From Rhizobium sp. NXC14 (GTDB lineage: Bacteria; Pseudomonadota; Alphaproteobacteria; Rhizobiales; Rhizobiaceae), in assembly GCF_002117485.1 (NCBI RefSeq), contig NZ_CP021030.1, positions 2,297,001-2,361,000 on the forward strand: a stretch of 64,000 bases of DNA, in the 5' to 3' direction. The notes beneath the pieces are model-generated. The model ran no database searches, was not told the origin of the DNA, and saw nothing but the letters and a program-made list of their open reading frames with translations. A program made the translations under genes and the position numbers. Position 1 is the first letter of the stretch. Each line of letters opens with the position of its first letter. Below are positions 48,621 through 61,095 of this stretch, piece after piece.

Positions 48621-48642
48621 GCGGGGCGCCGAAACGCCCCGC
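48621..48642. terminator. Bidirectional terminator between gdx and doxX
   Basis: Perfect 8-bp stem GCGGGGCG / CGCCCCGC with loop CCGAAA in the 48-bp gap between convergent genes. Confidence 0.75.
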
Positions 48643-48656
48643 AAACAATGTTCATT

Positions 48657-49049
48657 TCAAGCCGTCTTCCGGTTATCGACGGCAAGGGCGCCGGGACCGG
48701 AGAAGAACAGGTAAAGGAAGACGAAGCAGAACAGGATTGCCGCGTCACCCTGGTTGACGGCCGGGAAGAAGCTGTTGGGTGCATGCGCCATGAAATAGGC
48801 AACCGCCATTTCGCCCGCCAGCAGGAAGGCCACAGGCCGCGTCAGCAGGCCGACGAGAATGAGGATGCCACCGACCAGTTCCAGAAGGGCCGCAAACAAC
48901 ATCAGCGGCGGCAGCGAACCTGACATTTGTGACGCCGGAAAGCCGAAAAGCTTCATGGTGCCGTGCTCGATAAACAGCAGCGCGGTGATGATTCTGAGAG
49001 CGGCTAGCCCATAGGGGCGATAGGCGGAAAGACGCTCGAAAATTGACAT
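48657..49049 (-). CDS. DoxX family membrane protein
   Basis: 130 residues with four membrane helices. LAALRIITALLFIEHGTMKLFGFP and the downstream GGILILVGLLTRPVAFLLAGEMAVAYFMAHAP are typical of DoxX/SURF4-like proteins; some take part in redox control, but this one cannot be assigned. Sits alone on the minus strand between gdx and pccB. Confidence 0.88.
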   Translation of the reverse strand: MSIFERLSAYRPYGLAALRIITALLFIEHGTMKLFGFPASQMSGSLPPLMLFAALLELVGGILILVGLLTRPVAFLLAGEMAVAYFMAHAPNSFFPAVNQGDAAILFCFVFLYLFFSGPGALAVDNRKTA

Positions 49050-49165
49050 TAAACCTCTCCATTAAAGAAATTGCAGCCGAGCGTTAGCCCGTCTCCGGCC
49101 ACGATTGAACACACGGATCGCTGACGGCCGTTCACTTTTTCGACAGCAGGCAACGCGGCCAGATA

Positions 49166-50698
<1,533 letters not shown>

Positions 50699-50734
50699 GC
50701 GATCTCCCCTCGCCGCTCTCGCGGTCGATATGCG

Positions 50735-51193
50735 CTAGCGGCTGCGTCCGCTGAGCGAGAAAACCGAGCGGATCCGTGCAGCGACGTCCTCGGCCATGAT
50801 GTCGTCGGCAAGTTTCGGGTCGGCGGCCATACTGGTTACGTCGAAGGCGCTGACGGCAATCACCGAGCCGTCGTCGACCGAAGCCGCATCAACCCTGATT
50901 TTGGCGACGTTGCGGTCCTTTTGGAAACCGAGTCCCTTCTCAATCGAAACCACGCGAATTGTCAGCACCACCCGCGGCAGCACGGTGTCGCGCAGCGTTG
51001 CATTGATTGCGGCATTGACGCGGTCGTTGATCCCGGCAAGCAGCTCGGCGGGGATGTTCGGGCCGGAGAGAACGACAGCGCTGCGCACATCATAGAGCGG
51101 TGCCTTCGGCTTGTTGGCCGAGAGGCTGCCGCAGGCCGTCAGCGCAATACAGACGAGCACGGTCCGGCAAAAACTCGACCTCAGCCAATCCAT
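50735..51193 (-). CDS. Putative lipoprotein of unknown function
   Basis: 152 residues from MDWLRSSFCRTVLVCIALTACGS; lipobox LTAC puts Cys21 as the lipidated residue. Mature part has a beta-rich domain (VVLTIRVVSIEKGLGFQKDRN). An ATG six codons upstream is possible. Placed 36 bp upstream of pccB on the same strand. No family recognised. Confidence 0.75.
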   Translation of the reverse strand: MDWLRSSFCRTVLVCIALTACGSLSANKPKAPLYDVRSAVVLSGPNIPAELLAGINDRVNAAINATLRDTVLPRVVLTIRVVSIEKGLGFQKDRNVAKIRVDAASVDDGSVIAVSAFDVTSMAADPKLADDIMAEDVAARIRSVFSLSGRSR

Positions 51194-51260
51194 CGCAAAA
51201 TCCCGCACCACCCCGTTGGAGTCGCAGATTTCGCCATAATGTCTGGGAAGGCAATATGTT

Positions 51261-52046
51261 TCAGGTGCTTAGGGCGAAAAAAACATCCGCTGCCGCCTTG
51301 AACTCGGCGAAGCGCTTGGCTCTTCGCTCCTCGGCTTCCTCGTCCCGCCCCCAATGCTCGATCGTCCAGTCTTCGTCGAGATGAGCAAGCGACCACGCCT
51401 CCTCCGCCGTCAGCCGGCCCTCGGCAAACGCGAGCGCCAGGATCGCCGAGCCGGTCAGCGTCGTGACCGTATGGAGGGCAGCGAGCGCCATGGGACTCTG
51501 ATGCCGCGCCAGTGTCACGGCGAAGGCCGCGGTCGCCTCTCGCGGCTGTTCGTGAGGCATCACCCCTTCGACGAGGATGAAACGGGCGCCGAGATCGTGG
51601 GCGGCCCAGTCGATTACCGGGTCCCAATGCTCCCTCTGGCGCTCGACCAACAGCTCCGGCGTGTCGGCGCGGTAGCAGATGAGGTCGCTCGAGGAAAAGC
51701 GGAGAATGTCTTCGAAGATGGCCTGCGTATTGGTTGCCACGCCATCGAGCGCGGTGTTGACCAGCCGGGTCACCGGCATGGTGACCGGATCGATTTCCTC
51801 GCCCTGCCCACGCCATTCGGCGGCGACAAGCTGTGCGAGCGCCTCTGTGGGAACGGCAAGAACCTGACGTGCCGGCGTGCGCACCGACTTGCCGTCGAGC
51901 GTGATCGCGAAGCTGCCCTCGTGATCGGCGACCGCCACGTCGGTATAGAAACGCTTCGGCAGCGGCTTCTTCATCTGGATCTGCGCCCGACGGATGGGAT
52001 CGGGATGGCTCAGACCCTCGGAAAGATCGTTCAGCAGATCGCGCAT
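51261..52046 (-). CDS. ATP12 family chaperone
   Basis: 261 residues related to mitochondrial ATP12, the assembly chaperone of the F1 alpha subunit: FYTDVAVADHEGSFAITLDGKSVRTPARQVLAVP and PVTRLVNTALDGVATNTQAIFEDILRFSSSDLICYRAD are the family's main blocks. In alphaproteobacteria it is presumed to help F1F0 ATP synthase assembly. Ends 67 bp from the lipoprotein gene; follows the HAD gene by nine bp. Confidence 0.92.
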   Translation of the reverse strand: MRDLLNDLSEGLSHPDPIRRAQIQMKKPLPKRFYTDVAVADHEGSFAITLDGKSVRTPARQVLAVPTEALAQLVAAEWRGQGEEIDPVTMPVTRLVNTALDGVATNTQAIFEDILRFSSSDLICYRADTPELLVERQREHWDPVIDWAAHDLGARFILVEGVMPHEQPREATAAFAVTLARHQSPMALAALHTVTTLTGSAILALAFAEGRLTAEEAWSLAHLDEDWTIEHWGRDEEAEERRAKRFAEFKAAADVFFALST

Positions 52047-52055
52047 GGGCTCACC

Positions 52056-52709
52056 TCAAGAAAAATGGCGCAATATCTCGTTCGGATGATAGGCGATCGC
52101 ATCGGCGCCGTTGGCGATCAGTTCATCCACGCTGGCATAGCCCCAGGCAACACCGATCGCTTTTGCGCCGGCAGCCTTTGCCATCTGCATATCGTAAACC
52201 GCATCGCCAATGACAATGGTATCGGCGGCATTCATCCCGGTTTCGTCGCAACATTCCGTCACCATTGCCGGATGCGGCTTGGAGGGGCAGTCGTCGGCGG
52301 TGCGCGCAACGACGAAATGCCTGTCGAAGCCGTGCGTGTCCATTACGAGCTTCAAACCGCGGCGGGATTTACCCGTCACCGCCCCGATCAGCAGATCCTC
52401 GCGGCCGCTGATCGCATCGATCATCTCGCGGATTCCGGCAAACAGCGGCTCCCGGTAGTCGAGATCCTGACGCACGATGGTAAACAGCGATTTGTAATGC
52501 GCCGTCATCTCGACGTCTTCCTGCCCGACGTGCGGCTTGCCCTGCATGCGGGCAATGGCGATATCCAGCGACAGGCCGATAATGGCCTTGGTGTCCTCAA
52601 ATCGCGGCTCAGCCTTGCCGAACTTCTCGAAGGTGCGCCGCATGGTTTCATGGATAAGCCCGGCACTGTCGACCAAGGTGCCGTCGCAATCAAAAAGCGC
52701 AAGTTTCAT
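52056..52709 (-). CDS. HAD-superfamily phosphatase (phosphoglycolate phosphatase-like)
   Basis: 217 residues with all HAD motifs: I ALFDCDGTLVDS (nucleophile Asp8), II GAVTGKS, III Lys in PSKPHPAMV, IV DTIVIGDAVYDMQMAKAAG. The alpha-helical cap between I and II makes it subfamily IA. Gph-like, but the substrate is not shown by sequence. Overlaps the pseudouridine synthase gene by four bases. Confidence 0.9.
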   Translation of the reverse strand: MKLALFDCDGTLVDSAGLIHETMRRTFEKFGKAEPRFEDTKAIIGLSLDIAIARMQGKPHVGQEDVEMTAHYKSLFTIVRQDLDYREPLFAGIREMIDAISGREDLLIGAVTGKSRRGLKLVMDTHGFDRHFVVARTADDCPSKPHPAMVTECCDETGMNAADTIVIGDAVYDMQMAKAAGAKAIGVAWGYASVDELIANGADAIAYHPNEILRHFS

Positions 52710-53704
52710 TCTTGGTCGTCCAGGATGGGAGCCGAATTTTCATCGAAGCCGAGCAGGTTCCAGCTCTGCACCATATGCGGCGGCAGAGGCGCGGTGACGC
52801 GCAGGCGCCCCCCTGAGGGATGCGGGATGTCGATATGGCGGGCGTGCAGGTGCAGCCGCTTCTGGATACCGCCGGGAAAATCCCAGTTCGGATCGTCGTC
52901 GAAATATTTGGGATCGCCGATGATGGGATGGCCGATATGCAAGGCATGGACACGCAGCTGGTGCGTGCGCCCTGTATAGGGCTCCATCTCCAGCCAGGCG
53001 AGACGTTGCGCCGCCGTCTCGACGATGCGGTAGTAGGACACGGCATGATCGGCGCCGTCTTCGCCATGCTTGGCGATGCGCATGCGGTCGCCATCAGCGG
53101 TCGGCTCTTTGACGAGCCAGGTCGAAATCTTGTCCTCACGCTTGCGCGGCACGCCTTTGACCAGAGACCAATAGGTCTTCTTCGTATCACGCTCGCGGAA
53201 GGCGGCGGTCAGCTTCTGTGCCGCACCCCGGGTACGGGCGATGACGAGCACGCCTGACGTATCGCGGTCGAGGCGGTGGACGAGCCGCGGCTTCTCGCCC
53301 TTCGGGCTGGTCCAGGCCTCCAGCATCTGGTCGATATGCCTGGCGACGCCGGAGCCGCCCTGGACGGCAAGGCCGGGCGGTTTGTTGAGGACAATCACCT
53401 TTTCGTCCTCGTGCAGCACCATGCGTGACAGGAGGTCGAAATCCGTGGAATGTTTGAGATCCTTGCCGGCGATCGGCCCGGTTTTCAGCTTGGCGTCGAC
53501 ATCGAGCGGCGGCACGCGTACCGTCTGGCCGGGCTGCACGCGTGCGTCCGATTTCACCCGTCCGCCGTCGACGCGTATCTGGCCGGAGCGCAGCAGCTTC
53601 TGCAGCGGCCCGAAGCCCAGCCCGGGAAAATGCACCTTGAACCAGCGATCGAGCCGCATGCCCGCCTCGTCGGCTTCAACCTTGATATGTTCTATGCCAG
53701 CCAT
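52706..53704 (-). CDS. RluA family 23S rRNA pseudouridine synthase
   Basis: 332 residues from MAGIEHIKVEADEAGMRLDRW. Amino-terminal S4 RNA-binding domain (about 14-75), then the synthase domain with catalytic Asp in VHRLDRDTSGVLVIARTRGAAQKLTAAFRER and the late motif GRTHQLRVHALHIGHPIIGD. Closest in plan to RluC/RluD type enzymes, modifying uridines in 23S rRNA; exact target cannot be told. Confidence 0.94.
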   Translation of the reverse strand: MAGIEHIKVEADEAGMRLDRWFKVHFPGLGFGPLQKLLRSGQIRVDGGRVKSDARVQPGQTVRVPPLDVDAKLKTGPIAGKDLKHSTDFDLLSRMVLHEDEKVIVLNKPPGLAVQGGSGVARHIDQMLEAWTSPKGEKPRLVHRLDRDTSGVLVIARTRGAAQKLTAAFRERDTKKTYWSLVKGVPRKREDKISTWLVKEPTADGDRMRIAKHGEDGADHAVSYYRIVETAAQRLAWLEMEPYTGRTHQLRVHALHIGHPIIGDPKYFDDDPNWDFPGGIQKRLHLHARHIDIPHPSGGRLRVTAPLPPHMVQSWNLLGFDENSAPILDDQE

Positions 53705-53758
53705 GAATAGTCTTTCGGAAATTGCAGCGCGGGCCAAGCCGGCGTTCTTGCCGCAGCC

Positions 53759-53798
53759 TTAGAGCATTTTCATGCAAAACGGAAACCGGAATCAGACC
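53759..53798. repeat. Half of a rhizobial intergenic palindromic repeat
   Basis: TTAGAGCATTTTCATGCAAAACGG followed by AAACCGGAATCAGACC resembles one arm of the mosaic palindromes dispersed in Rhizobium and Agrobacterium chromosomes; the second arm is missing. Its ATCAGACC end supplies the TGA stop of crcB on the minus strand. Confidence 0.45.
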
Positions 53799-54169
53799 AA
53801 AGCGCGCATGATGGCGAGGCCCGCGAACACGGCCGCCATCGAAAGGCCGACGCTCGCTGCTATGTAGAGGCCGCCGGCGACAGCCTCGCCGCGCTCGAAG
53901 AGCGAGATGGCATCGAGCGAGAAAGCAGAGAAGGTGGTGAAGCCGCCGAGAAAGCCGGTGATCAGCAGCAGGCGCAGTTCCATCGATGCGTTGAACTTCC
54001 GCGCGACCAGTTCGGCGAAGACACCGATGACGAAGCAGCCGACGACATTGACGGCAAGAGTGCCCCAGGGAAAGGCCGGCCCCATGAGCTTTAGCGCCCA
54101 TTGGCCGACATAATATCTGAGGACGGAACCGATTGCGCCGCCCAGCGCGACAAGGAAAGCCTGAATCAT
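53792..54169 (-). CDS. crcB: Fluoride efflux transporter CrcB
   Basis: 125 residues with four membrane helices. FLVALGGAIGSVLRYYVGQWAL at the start and GFLGGFTTFSAFSLDAISL in the third helix are the Fluc family signatures. Forms dimeric F- channels in the inner membrane. I looked for the fluoride riboswitch that often precedes crcB and could not find its consensus here. Confidence 0.94.
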   Translation of the reverse strand: MIQAFLVALGGAIGSVLRYYVGQWALKLMGPAFPWGTLAVNVVGCFVIGVFAELVARKFNASMELRLLLITGFLGGFTTFSAFSLDAISLFERGEAVAGGLYIAASVGLSMAAVFAGLAIMRALV

Positions 54170-54289
54170 AAGCCGGATTTACCTCAGTTCGGCGACGACT
54201 CCAATGGAACCGCGCGAATTCTTGCCACTCGGTAAAATGCCAATGATTTTGTTACGATAGCACCAAGACCATGCGAATATCGTGACGGC

Positions 54290-54556
54290 ATGACGCAGCT
54301 CCTGTCCATATCGGCCAACACCGCCGCCATTGCCTTCGAATCGCTGAGGATCCCCCAGCGCGTCGCTACGAGCACGGCGGCGCGTGATGCAAAGCGCATC
54401 GCTGACCGGCAATTGAACGGCGGGGCGTCCGATCAGGCCGAGGAGCCTTCCAGCATCATCCAGTCGACGGAGGTGGCGCTCGACCTGATGGCAAAGGGCA
54501 ACCAGCAACCACAGACAGGCCTGCGGCAGGCGCTGCAATCCTACGAGGATGTCTAA
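54290..54556 (+). CDS. Small hypothetical protein
   Basis: 88 residues, hydrophilic and mostly helical (SANTAAIAFESLRIPQRVATSTAARDAKRIADR, then EVALDLMAKGNQQPQTGLRQALQSYEDV). The composition resembles other rhizobial short proteins and there is no competing gene. No ribosome binding site better than GACGGC is seen, so existence is moderately supported. Confidence 0.45.
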   Translation: MTQLLSISANTAAIAFESLRIPQRVATSTAARDAKRIADRQLNGGASDQAEEPSSIIQSTEVALDLMAKGNQQPQTGLRQALQSYEDV

Positions 54557-54630
54557 CAGACAAGCCGCTTCGAATAGAAAGCCCGCAGCTGTAATCGCAA
54601 CCGCAGGCTCTCTGTGTGAATCGGCCGGCC

Positions 54631-55635
54631 CTACTTGCCCTGGGCCGACAGCACCTGCAGCACCAGATCGACCTTGCCAGCTTTCTCGAAGCTCAGCGTC
54701 ACCGGCACCGTGTCACCCTGTTTAAATGGCGTCTTCACCTTCTGAAACATCAGATGCAGGCCGCCGGGCTCGAGCTTGACCGTTTCGCCCGCGGCAATGG
54801 CGATGCCATCCTTCAGCTGGCGCATCCGCATGACATTGTCCTTGGTAGCCATCTCGTGGATCTGAACCTCGCCCGCCGCGGGCGAGCTGATGGAGAGCAG
54901 GCGATCATCCATCTTGCCGTTGTTCTTCACCGTGAAAAAGCCGCCGCCGACCGGCTGGCCGGGCAGCATCGCTTTGGCGAAGGCGCCGGAGATTTCGAGG
55001 TCGCCGGCCTTGACTGTGTCGCCGGCTGGCATTGCTGCCGACATGTCCATGCCGGGCATGGCGGACATTCCGGACATGTTCATCCCGGCCATATCGTCAT
55101 GGTCGTGGCCATGATCATCACCGGCAACGACCTTCAGGAGCGGCGCCAGGCTTTTCAGCGCGTGCGGATCGCCGCCTTCTCCAGCCACCTGATCCCAGGC
55201 CGTGACCTTATCGCCGCACAGCTGCGTCACCGGAAAGGCAAGCGAGCTGCCGGCTTCGACGCCCGACACCTTGCCCTGGATGACGAAGGTATCGTAGAAA
55301 TCATCGGAGAGATTGCCGTTCTTCCAGCGGATCTCGATGGCGCCCGTCTTCACCTTGTCGCCGTGATTGTCGTAGCTCTTCTCGTAGTCGCCCTTGATTA
55401 CCTCGAGTTCCCAGCCGGCCTTCGGCTGCGGCTTGGCGAAGACGAAGCCTTGCGGCAGTTTGACCCGCACTTCCGTGGTCGCCTTGCCATCGCAGCCGTG
55501 CGGCACCTGCAGCGTCGCAAGAATGGTGCTGTCGAGCTTCGCCTCCTTGTCGAGGAAGGTGACATGCGCCTCGGCGCCTGCGAAGGCAGTTGCGGAAAGA
55601 AGCGCGGCAAGCGCGAAAGTCTTGATTGTTTTCAT
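54631..55635 (-). CDS. YcnI (DUF1775) - PCuAC fusion, periplasmic copper protein
   Basis: 334 residues from MKTIKTFALAALLSATAF. Cleavage after AEA would expose His at the mature amino-terminus (HVTFLDKEA), the copper ligand of YcnI proteins; that domain covers about 22-165. A His/Asp/Met-rich linker (DDHGHDHDDMAGMNMSG, MPGMDMS) follows, then a PCuAC domain (about 205-325) with its IHEMATKDNVMRMR and HLMF metal motif. It should pass copper to cytochrome oxidase or bind excess copper. Preceded by GGAGATATC. Confidence 0.9.
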   Translation of the reverse strand: MKTIKTFALAALLSATAFAGAEAHVTFLDKEAKLDSTILATLQVPHGCDGKATTEVRVKLPQGFVFAKPQPKAGWELEVIKGDYEKSYDNHGDKVKTGAIEIRWKNGNLSDDFYDTFVIQGKVSGVEAGSSLAFPVTQLCGDKVTAWDQVAGEGGDPHALKSLAPLLKVVAGDDHGHDHDDMAGMNMSGMSAMPGMDMSAAMPAGDTVKAGDLEISGAFAKAMLPGQPVGGGFFTVKNNGKMDDRLLSISSPAAGEVQIHEMATKDNVMRMRQLKDGIAIAAGETVKLEPGGLHLMFQKVKTPFKQGDTVPVTLSFEKAGKVDLVLQVLSAQGK

Positions 55636-55705
55636 CGATATCTCCTCGCCGGCCGCGAACTTCTTCGGGCGAACCGGCATTTTGCGTATAGGTTGCGGAG
55701 GCAGA

Positions 55706-56086
55706 TCAGATGAGGGCCGGAGGCCCGCGCGAATTCGGCCGGTCTACAGTACTGACAGCGGCAACGGCTGAAGTCCCGATCGGCGGGTTGATCAGCGAGG
55801 CGAGCTTTCGCTCCAGCCACCAACCCGCATCCGGCGTCGGCAGGATCACCGATGCAGACAGCCGGCAGGCTTCGCAATTCGGCTTGAAGCCGACAGTCTT
55901 GCCTTCGGCCTCCTTCACGGTGACGCAGAGCGAGGCAAAGCTGCCGTCGGGTAGCACGTAGGCCGCGGCATCATAACCATCGGAAGCGACAGCCTGCGGC
56001 GCTTGATGGGCGAATCCGAGCAAAAGCAAGCCCAAGGCGCAAAGCATGCGCAGGAAGAGCGTCGCTTTCAGTCCTGTCTGCCGCAT
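55706..56086 (-). CDS. Small exported protein with CxxC motif (DUF2946-like)
   Basis: 126 residues with an amino-terminal signal or anchor segment (LRMLCALGLLLLGFAH). The middle carries a CEAC pair (PNCEACRLSASVILP) and an earlier Cys, as in DUF2946-like proteins that accompany copper genes. Located 70 bp upstream of the YcnI-PCuAC gene on the same strand, so a copper role is inferred from context. Confidence 0.7.
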   Translation of the reverse strand: MRQTGLKATLFLRMLCALGLLLLGFAHQAPQAVASDGYDAAAYVLPDGSFASLCVTVKEAEGKTVGFKPNCEACRLSASVILPTPDAGWWLERKLASLINPPIGTSAVAAVSTVDRPNSRGPPALI

Positions 56087-56252
56087 GAGATCCCCTTCAA
56101 CAGCATGTCGCGATAGCCGTTTTCCCAGCCGAATGCAAAAGCAGATTTGCCGCAGATCGCGCCCTTCCCTGACTTTGGCGACAAAAATTTGTCAGGTCAC
56201 GACATTTGGCCTTGCCAAGCGCTGCGCCCGCCGGATAATTGCGGCCAACCCT

Positions 56253-56430
56253 GTTGGGAGAATCCGGTGCTTCTGCCACCGGTGCCGAAGGAGCAACCGC
56301 CCCGGAAACTCTCAGGCCAAAGGACCAGCAAGGGGGCAGACGGAACTCTGGAGAGAAGCGTTTTCGAAACGCTCGCCGAAGGGATAACAATCTCAGGCAA
56401 AGGGACAGAGGGGGCTCAGGAGAGAAGCGC
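56253..56430 (+). promoter_or_regulatory. Tandem glycine riboswitch of the gcvTHP operon
   Basis: Two aptamers in series. The first runs from GGGAGAA (56256) through CTCAGGCCAAAGGACC to CTCTGGAGAGA (56355); the second has GCCGAAGG, AATCTCAGGCAAAGGGACAG and the closing CAGGAGAGAAGCG (to about 56430). The paired CCGAAGG / CTCAGG(C)CAAAGGAC cores are diagnostic. Positioned 64 bp before gcvT, it should turn the operon on when glycine is high. Confidence 0.97.
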
Positions 56431-56493
56431 GCAGCCGCGCCTTCAGATTTGAGCCCGCGCCTTAATAAGAGGCGCAAACCCCGGAGGCGTCGT

Positions 56494-57630
56494 TTGGACG
56501 ATACTGCTGCCCTCAAGAAAACCCCGCTGCATGCCCTGCATCTTTCGCTCGGCGCCCGCATGGTGCCGTTTGCTGGTTACGACATGCCAGTGCAATATCC
56601 GGCGGGCGTCATGAAGGAACATCTTCATACCCGCGCCGAGGCTGGCCTCTTCGATGTCTCCCACATGGGCCAGGTCATCGTGAAGGCGAAGTCGGGCAGC
56701 TATGAGGATGCGGCGCTGGCGCTGGAAAGCCTGGTGCCGGTCGATATTCTCGGGCTCCCGGCCGGCCGCCAGCGTTACGGCTTCTTTACCGACGACACCG
56801 GCGGCATCCTCGATGATCTGATGATCACACACGTCGACGACCACCTTTTCGTTGTCGTCAACGCCGCCTGCAAGGAGGCCGATCTGGCCCATCTGCAGAC
56901 CCACATCGGCGACCAGTGCGACATCACGCTTCTGAACCGCGCCTTGATCGCGCTGCAGGGACCGCGCGCCGTCGAGGTTCTCGCCGAGCTCTGGGCCGAC
57001 GTCGCGGCGATGAAATTCATGGATGTACGCCACTGCCGGCTGCACGACGTTTCCTGCCTGGTTTCGCGCTCCGGCTATAGTGGCGAGGACGGCTTCGAAA
57101 TTTCCGTCCCGGCCGACAAGGCCGAAGATGTCGCTATGCGGTTGCTCGAACATCCGGACGTCCAGGCGATCGGCCTCGGCGCCCGTGACTCCCTGCGTCT
57201 GGAAGCCGGCCTCTGCCTTTACGGCAACGATATCGACACCACCACCTCGCCGGTCGAGGCAGCGCTCGAATGGGCGATGCAGAAAGCACGCCGCACCGGC
57301 GGCGCACGCGCCGGCGGCTTTCCGGGCTCCGGCCGCATCCTCTCCGAACTCGAAAACGGCGCCGCCCGCCGCCGTGTCGGCCTCAAGCCGGAGGGCAAGG
57401 CGCCGGTGCGCGGCCATGCCAAGCTCTACGCCGATGCCGAGGGCAAGGTCGAAATCGGTGAAGTCACGTCGGGCGGCTTCGGCCCCAGCGTCGAAGGTCC
57501 CGTCGCTATGGGCTACGTGCCCGTCTCCCATTCCACCGTAGGGACCCTTGTCTACGCCGAGGTGCGCGGCAAGTTCCTGCCGGTCACCGTCTCCGCCCTA
57601 CCCTTCGTCAAGCCGACCTACAAACGCTGA
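56494..57630 (+). CDS. gcvT: Aminomethyltransferase (glycine cleavage T protein)
   Basis: Transfers the aminomethyl carbon from lipoyl-GcvH to tetrahydrofolate, releasing ammonia. 378 residues if translation starts at TTG 56494 (DDTAALKKTPLHALHLSLGARMVPFAGYDMPVQY), as the family demands: GGAGG (56482-56486) is seven bases upstream and no ATG or GTG fits. Catalytic Asp region SRSGYSGEDGFEI and closing block YAEVRGKFLPVTVSALPFV are present. First gene of gcvTHP. Confidence 0.96.
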   Translation: MDDTAALKKTPLHALHLSLGARMVPFAGYDMPVQYPAGVMKEHLHTRAEAGLFDVSHMGQVIVKAKSGSYEDAALALESLVPVDILGLPAGRQRYGFFTDDTGGILDDLMITHVDDHLFVVVNAACKEADLAHLQTHIGDQCDITLLNRALIALQGPRAVEVLAELWADVAAMKFMDVRHCRLHDVSCLVSRSGYSGEDGFEISVPADKAEDVAMRLLEHPDVQAIGLGARDSLRLEAGLCLYGNDIDTTTSPVEAALEWAMQKARRTGGARAGGFPGSGRILSELENGAARRRVGLKPEGKAPVRGHAKLYADAEGKVEIGEVTSGGFGPSVEGPVAMGYVPVSHSTVGTLVYAEVRGKFLPVTVSALPFVKPTYKR

Positions 57631-57657
57631 AACCCTGTTTCCCGAGAGGATATTTCC

Positions 57658-58019
57658 ATGCTGAAATTTACCGCTGAACATGAATGGCTCGAACTTGACG
57701 GCGATGTCGCAACCGTCGGCATCACCACTTATGCCGTCGAACAGCTGGGCGATCTTGTCTTCGTCGAACTGCCTGAAGTGGGCAAGAGCTTCGCCAAGAA
57801 CGACGACGCGGCGACCGTTGAATCCGTCAAGGCGGCCTCCGAGGTCTATTGTCCGCTCGATGGCGAGATCACCGCGGTCAACGAGGCGATCGTCGCCGAC
57901 CCCTCGCTCATCAACTCCGACCCTCAAGGCACCGGCTGGTTCTTCAAGCTGAAGCTCAAGAACCCCGCCGATGCCGATGGTCTGCTCGATGAGGCCGCCT
58001 ACAAGGAGCTCACCGCGTA

Positions 58020-58020
<1 letters not shown>
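57658..58020 (+). CDS. gcvH: Glycine cleavage system H protein
   Basis: 120 residues; carries the lipoyl arm between P, T and L proteins. Starts [23 protein letters not shown]; the lipoylated Lys lies in [18 protein letters not shown]. Its TAA stop overlaps the gcvP ATG by one base (TAATG). Confidence 0.97.
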
Positions 58021-60884
<2,864 letters not shown>

Positions 60885-60896
60885 CATGACTTGGTA

Positions 60897-60925
60897 AGCC
60901 CTTCCCGACGAATTCGGGAGGGGCT
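60897..60925 (+). terminator. Terminator hairpin of gcvTHP
   Basis: AGCCCTTCCCGA / TCGGGAGGGGCT (one G-U pair) around CGAAT, starting 12 bp after the gcvP stop. No U-tract follows. Confidence 0.6.
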
Positions 60926-61095
60926 GCCGACACTTCGGCCTTCCATGCACCGCTCGTGCCATCCCTGACACAGCCCTGCGAGGCACAGGGTTCAAATTTA
61001 ACCTTTCTTAGCAAGTCTCTGTTAGCAATTCGAAATGGGCGGTTTTTCTTCATCGGGAATGTTGCCGTCGACCTTTGTTTTGCGTGCAGGTTCTC

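Noticed and set aside
54170..54290. Possible fluoride riboswitch ahead of crcB
   Set aside because: The minus-strand leader lacks the conserved pseudoknot and GATG/TGATG core of the crcB motif.
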